From Curtobacterium sp. MCSS17_015 (lineage in GTDB: Bacteria > Actinomycetota > Actinomycetes > Actinomycetales > Microbacteriaceae), in NCBI RefSeq assembly GCF_003234265.2, contig NZ_CP126256.1, positions 558,001 through 622,000 of the forward strand: a stretch of DNA of 64,000 nt. The letters are read 5' to 3'. The position numbers and the translations under genes are program-made. Positions 61,803 through 64,000 of the stretch are shown one piece after another (position 1 is the first letter of the stretch; the number at the start of each line of letters is the position of its first letter). A model generated the notes under the pieces. It had not been told where the DNA came from. It searched no databases and saw nothing but the letters and a program-made list of their open reading frames with translations.

Positions 61803-62482
61803 GCGAGACAGGTCCCTCGACCGCGAGCGAGCAGACCCGCCGGCGATCGACGACGCGGTTCCTGCGCGACCTGGTCGTGATCGTGGTGGCGGCGCTGGTC
61901 GTGTCCTTCCTGGTGAAGGCGTTCCTCGTGCGGTCGTTCTACATCCCGTCGGAGTCGATGGAGGACACCCTGCTCGTCGGGGACCGCGTCCTGGTGAACG
62001 AGCTCGTGCCCGACGTGATGTCGCTCGAGCGCGGTGACGTCGTGGTGTTCCGGGACCCGAACGCGTGGCTCGCGCCGGGGCAGGGCGAGGACCTCATCAA
62101 GCGCGTGATCGGACTGCCCGGGGATCGGGTCGAGTGCTGCGACGCCCAGGGTCGGCTGTCGGTGAACGGGCACGCGGTCGACGAGCCGTACGTGCGACTG
62201 CCCCCCGACGTCGATCGGGTGTCGGGCGAGGACTTCGCCATCACCGTGCCGGCCGGGCGCCTCTGGGTCATGGGTGACAACCGGTACGACTCCGCCGACT
62301 CGCGCATCCACGGCAACGTGCCCGTCGACGACGTGGTCGGTCGGGCGTTCGTGATCACGTGGCCGGTCGACCGGTGGTCCGTGCTGTCCCGGTACGGCGA
62401 GGAGTGGGACGCGGTCCCTGGCACCGACCCGCGGTCCTCGACCCCGACCAGCGGTCCCGACCCCGACCCGAGCGGCCCCTGA
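61799..62482 (+). CDS. lepB: Signal peptidase I
   Basis: A 227-residue type I signal peptidase: one TM helix (FLRDLVVIVVAALVVSFLV), catalytic Ser53 in IPSESMEDTL, Lys101 in LIKRVIGLPGDR, and box E MGDNRYDSADSRIHGNVP. It cleaves signal peptides of exported proteins at the outer face of the membrane. GTG 61799 overlaps the small upstream frame. The tail is Pro/Ser/Asp-rich. It is probably a second, stand-alone copy, since lepB is usually found in the rplS region. Confidence 0.95.
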   Translation: MSETGPSTASEQTRRRSTTRFLRDLVVIVVAALVVSFLVKAFLVRSFYIPSESMEDTLLVGDRVLVNELVPDVMSLERGDVVVFRDPNAWLAPGQGEDLIKRVIGLPGDRVECCDAQGRLSVNGHAVDEPYVRLPPDVDRVSGEDFAITVPAGRLWVMGDNRYDSADSRIHGNVPVDDVVGRAFVITWPVDRWSVLSRYGEEWDAVPGTDPRSSTPTSGPDPDPSGP

Positions 62483-62510
62483 CCCCCGGTCGACGACCGA
62501 CGGAGCCGGG

Positions 62511-62834
62511 TCAGCAGCCGGTGGCCGTGAGGGTCACGCGCGCCACCTGGTCCGCCACGACGGTCGTCCTCCCGGAGCAGAGGTCCCCGGCCCGGACGGT
62601 CACGTCTCCGAGCGGGATCCCGGCGAAGTCGGCGGTGTCGCCCGGGTAGACCTGCTGTCGTGCCGAGGGCTCGCCGTTCGGCAGGACGACCTGCACCCGG
62701 TACGGCCGATCGGCGGCATCGGGCGAGACCGTGACCGACACCCGCCCCGTCGGGTTCTCAACGCCCCCGCAGCCGGTGAGCGCGACGACGATGCCGCATC
62801 CGAGGGCGAAGACGGGGACCACACGACGGAGCAC
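62511..62834 (-). CDS. Small lipoprotein
   Basis: A 107-residue lipoprotein: signal sequence with lipobox ALTGC (Cys22) and a single beta-sandwich-like domain (VSVTVSPDAADRPYRVQVVL, VYPGDTADFAGIPLGDVTV), with two more Cys near the C-terminus. No family recognised. GTG 62834 has TAGCCT ending 6 nt upstream: leaderless pattern. Confidence 0.75.
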   Translation of the reverse strand: MLRRVVPVFALGCGIVVALTGCGGVENPTGRVSVTVSPDAADRPYRVQVVLPNGEPSARQQVYPGDTADFAGIPLGDVTVRAGDLCSGRTTVVADQVARVTLTATGC

Positions 62835-62937
62835 CCGGTCAGGCTACGCGCCGGTCGCGGGGATGACCCGTCCACTGGGGGCATGCGTTGTGCGGAGCCC
62901 GGGAGGGCGTGTCCGGTATCCGCGTTAGCGTGGAGTC

Positions 62938-64000
62938 ATGAGCACCGAGCACGTCGCGCAGTCGATCCCCGCTTCCGCTCCCGGCGCGGCTCGGCGTGCC
63001 GCGGTCCTCGCCGCCCTCGACGTGATCGACGGCGGGCCCGAGGAACGGTTCGAACGCATCACCCGGATCGCCCGCGAGGCGTTCGGGGTGGCGGGTTCCT
63101 TCATCAACCTGGCCGGCGACGACCAGCTCTTCCACAAGTCGCAGCAGTCCGACCAGGTGTTCCCCGGGTCGACGCCGTTGCAGGACACCTTCTGCGGCCG
63201 GACGCTGCACCAGGACGGCCCCGTGGTGGTGCCGGACGCGCGTGCCGACCAGCGGTTCTCGGACCTGCCGATGGTCAACCTCGACCCCAACGTCCGCTTC
63301 TACGCCGGGGTCCCACTCCGGGTCGGAGCGGACGCCACGAAGGTCGGGACGCTCTGCCTCATCGACCCGAGTCCGCGTGCGCTCGACACGGACGACGTCG
63401 CCCTGCTCGAGGAACTCGGCCTCTGGGCGGAGCGGGAACTCGCCACCGGGCTCGACGTCGACCGGCTGCGCACCGTCCTGTCCGGCCTGCAGCCCCGCAT
63501 GATCGACGTGCCGGGGTGGACCATCGGTGGGACGTCGATCCCGCACGGCATCGTCTCGGGCGACTTCCACGACTGGCGCTCGGCCGACGGCACGGTCGAC
63601 CTCACCGTCGCGGACGTGATGGGGAAGGGCATGGCCGCCGGACTCCTGGCAGCGGGCATGCGCGGAGCACTGCTCGCGCGGTGCCACGAGGAGCCGTCCA
63701 CCGCGATCGCCGAACTCGAGGAGCAGGTCGCCCCGGACCTCAGCGCCGCCGAGGCCTTCGCCACCCTGTTCCACGGTCGGCTCGACACCACGACCGGACA
63801 CCTGGCGTTCGTCGACGCCGGTCACGGCCTCGTCCTGCACCTGCACGCCGACGGGACCGAGTCGGTCCTGCGCTCCGTCGACCTGCCGATCGGCCTCCAC
63901 CCGGTCGGGATCGACCGCGCTGCCGGCGAACTCGTGCTCGAACCCGGTGACACCCTGCTGCTCGTCAGCGACGGTGCCCTCGAACTCTGGGACTCGACGC
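62938..64000 (+). CDS. GAF domain PPM/SpoIIE-type serine phosphatase (partial, 3' end outside window)
   Basis: At least 354 residues. GAF domain at about 20-165 (RFERITRIAREAFGVAGSFI, DTFCGRTL, FYAGVPLRVG, KVGTLCLIDP), then a SpoIIE/PP2C-like phosphatase domain (PHGIVSGDFHDW with metal Asp, VADVMGKGMAAGLLAAGMRG, FVDAGHGLVLHL, GDTLLLVSDGALE). Such proteins act as sensor-driven regulators of anti-sigma factor pathways. ATG 62938 has TAGCGT ending 6 nt upstream, so leaderless. The frame is open to the window edge. Confidence 0.9.
   Translation, partial: MSTEHVAQSIPASAPGAARRAAVLAALDVIDGGPEERFERITRIAREAFGVAGSFINLAGDDQLFHKSQQSDQVFPGSTPLQDTFCGRTLHQDGPVVVPDARADQRFSDLPMVNLDPNVRFYAGVPLRVGADATKVGTLCLIDPSPRALDTDDVALLEELGLWAERELATGLDVDRLRTVLSGLQPRMIDVPGWTIGGTSIPHGIVSGDFHDWRSADGTVDLTVADVMGKGMAAGLLAAGMRGALLARCHEEPSTAIAELEEQVAPDLSAAEAFATLFHGRLDTTTGHLAFVDAGHGLVLHLHADGTESVLRSVDLPIGLHPVGIDRAAGELVLEPGDTLLLVSDGALELWDST

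Noticed and set aside
1..64000. tRNA, rRNA, insertion sequences, prophage or integrase genes
   Set aside because: I looked for conserved tRNA arm sequences, transposase and integrase motifs and saw none; a covariance-model search would be needed to be sure about small RNAs.

Overview
The window is a high-GC (roughly 70%) actinobacterial chromosome segment. Gene content, codon choice, frequent GTG/TTG starts and LAxTG-type surface anchors point to the family Microbacteriaceae, with Curtobacterium or a close relative most likely. This placement is inferred from gene families, not from a database search. No rRNA, tRNA, insertion sequence or CRISPR array was seen. Both ends cut genes: a GH31 glycosidase at the left and a GAF/SpoIIE phosphatase at the right.

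Region by region. 1-4.9 kb: a secreted GH31 glycosidase carrying two CBM35-like modules, a membrane protein and a CPBP protease. 5-24.6 kb: a large exopolysaccharide (EPS) locus. Plus-strand genes supply a Wzz-type tyrosine kinase, a membrane-anchored Asp-box protein, the priming phosphosugar transferase and a Wzy-type polymerase. A lower-GC minus-strand block (10.3-18.2 kb) supplies two acyltransferases, an IspD/TarI-type cytidylyltransferase, a CDP-glycerol-type polyol-phosphate transferase, three glycosyltransferases and the Wzx-type flippase. The plus strand then resumes with a WcaI-type glycosyltransferase, Gmd and Fcl (GDP-L-fucose), a DUF4012 protein and a small LAFTG surface protein. 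Together they suggest a fucose-containing, acylated, probably polyol-phosphate-decorated polymer. 24.6-28.5 kb: a GTPase with an overlapping partner and several small membrane or lipoprotein genes. 28.7-35.5 kb: one 2262-residue surface adhesin made of about 20 Ig-like repeats in a nested five-domain super-repeat. 35.8-45.8 kb: housekeeping and stress genes (SRAP/YedK, TetR-SDR pair, Ohr, YchJ, AroE, an iron-regulated siderophore-binding lipoprotein, chorismate mutase, lactonase) with two decayed genes. 45.8-51.1 kb: purS-purQ and purL, split by an inserted AlbA_2/HATPase regulator-like gene with a dense TCACT operator array. 51.2-57.4 kb: PadR-MFS pair, acyltransferase 3 and a Fur-catalase pair. 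57.5-64 kb: a NodA-family acyltransferase homologue, a secreted-peptide/lipoprotein cassette, VOC and SDR enzymes, signal peptidase I and a GAF/SpoIIE phosphatase.

Three patterns cut across the window. (1) At least fourteen genes have a TANNNT -10-like hexamer ending exactly 6 or 7 nt before the start codon, the arrangement expected of leaderless transcripts; I used it to choose starts. (2) Several genes have tandem repeats that begin at their stop codon. (3) A palindromic GGGAGGC(C/G)CG element recurs between genes.
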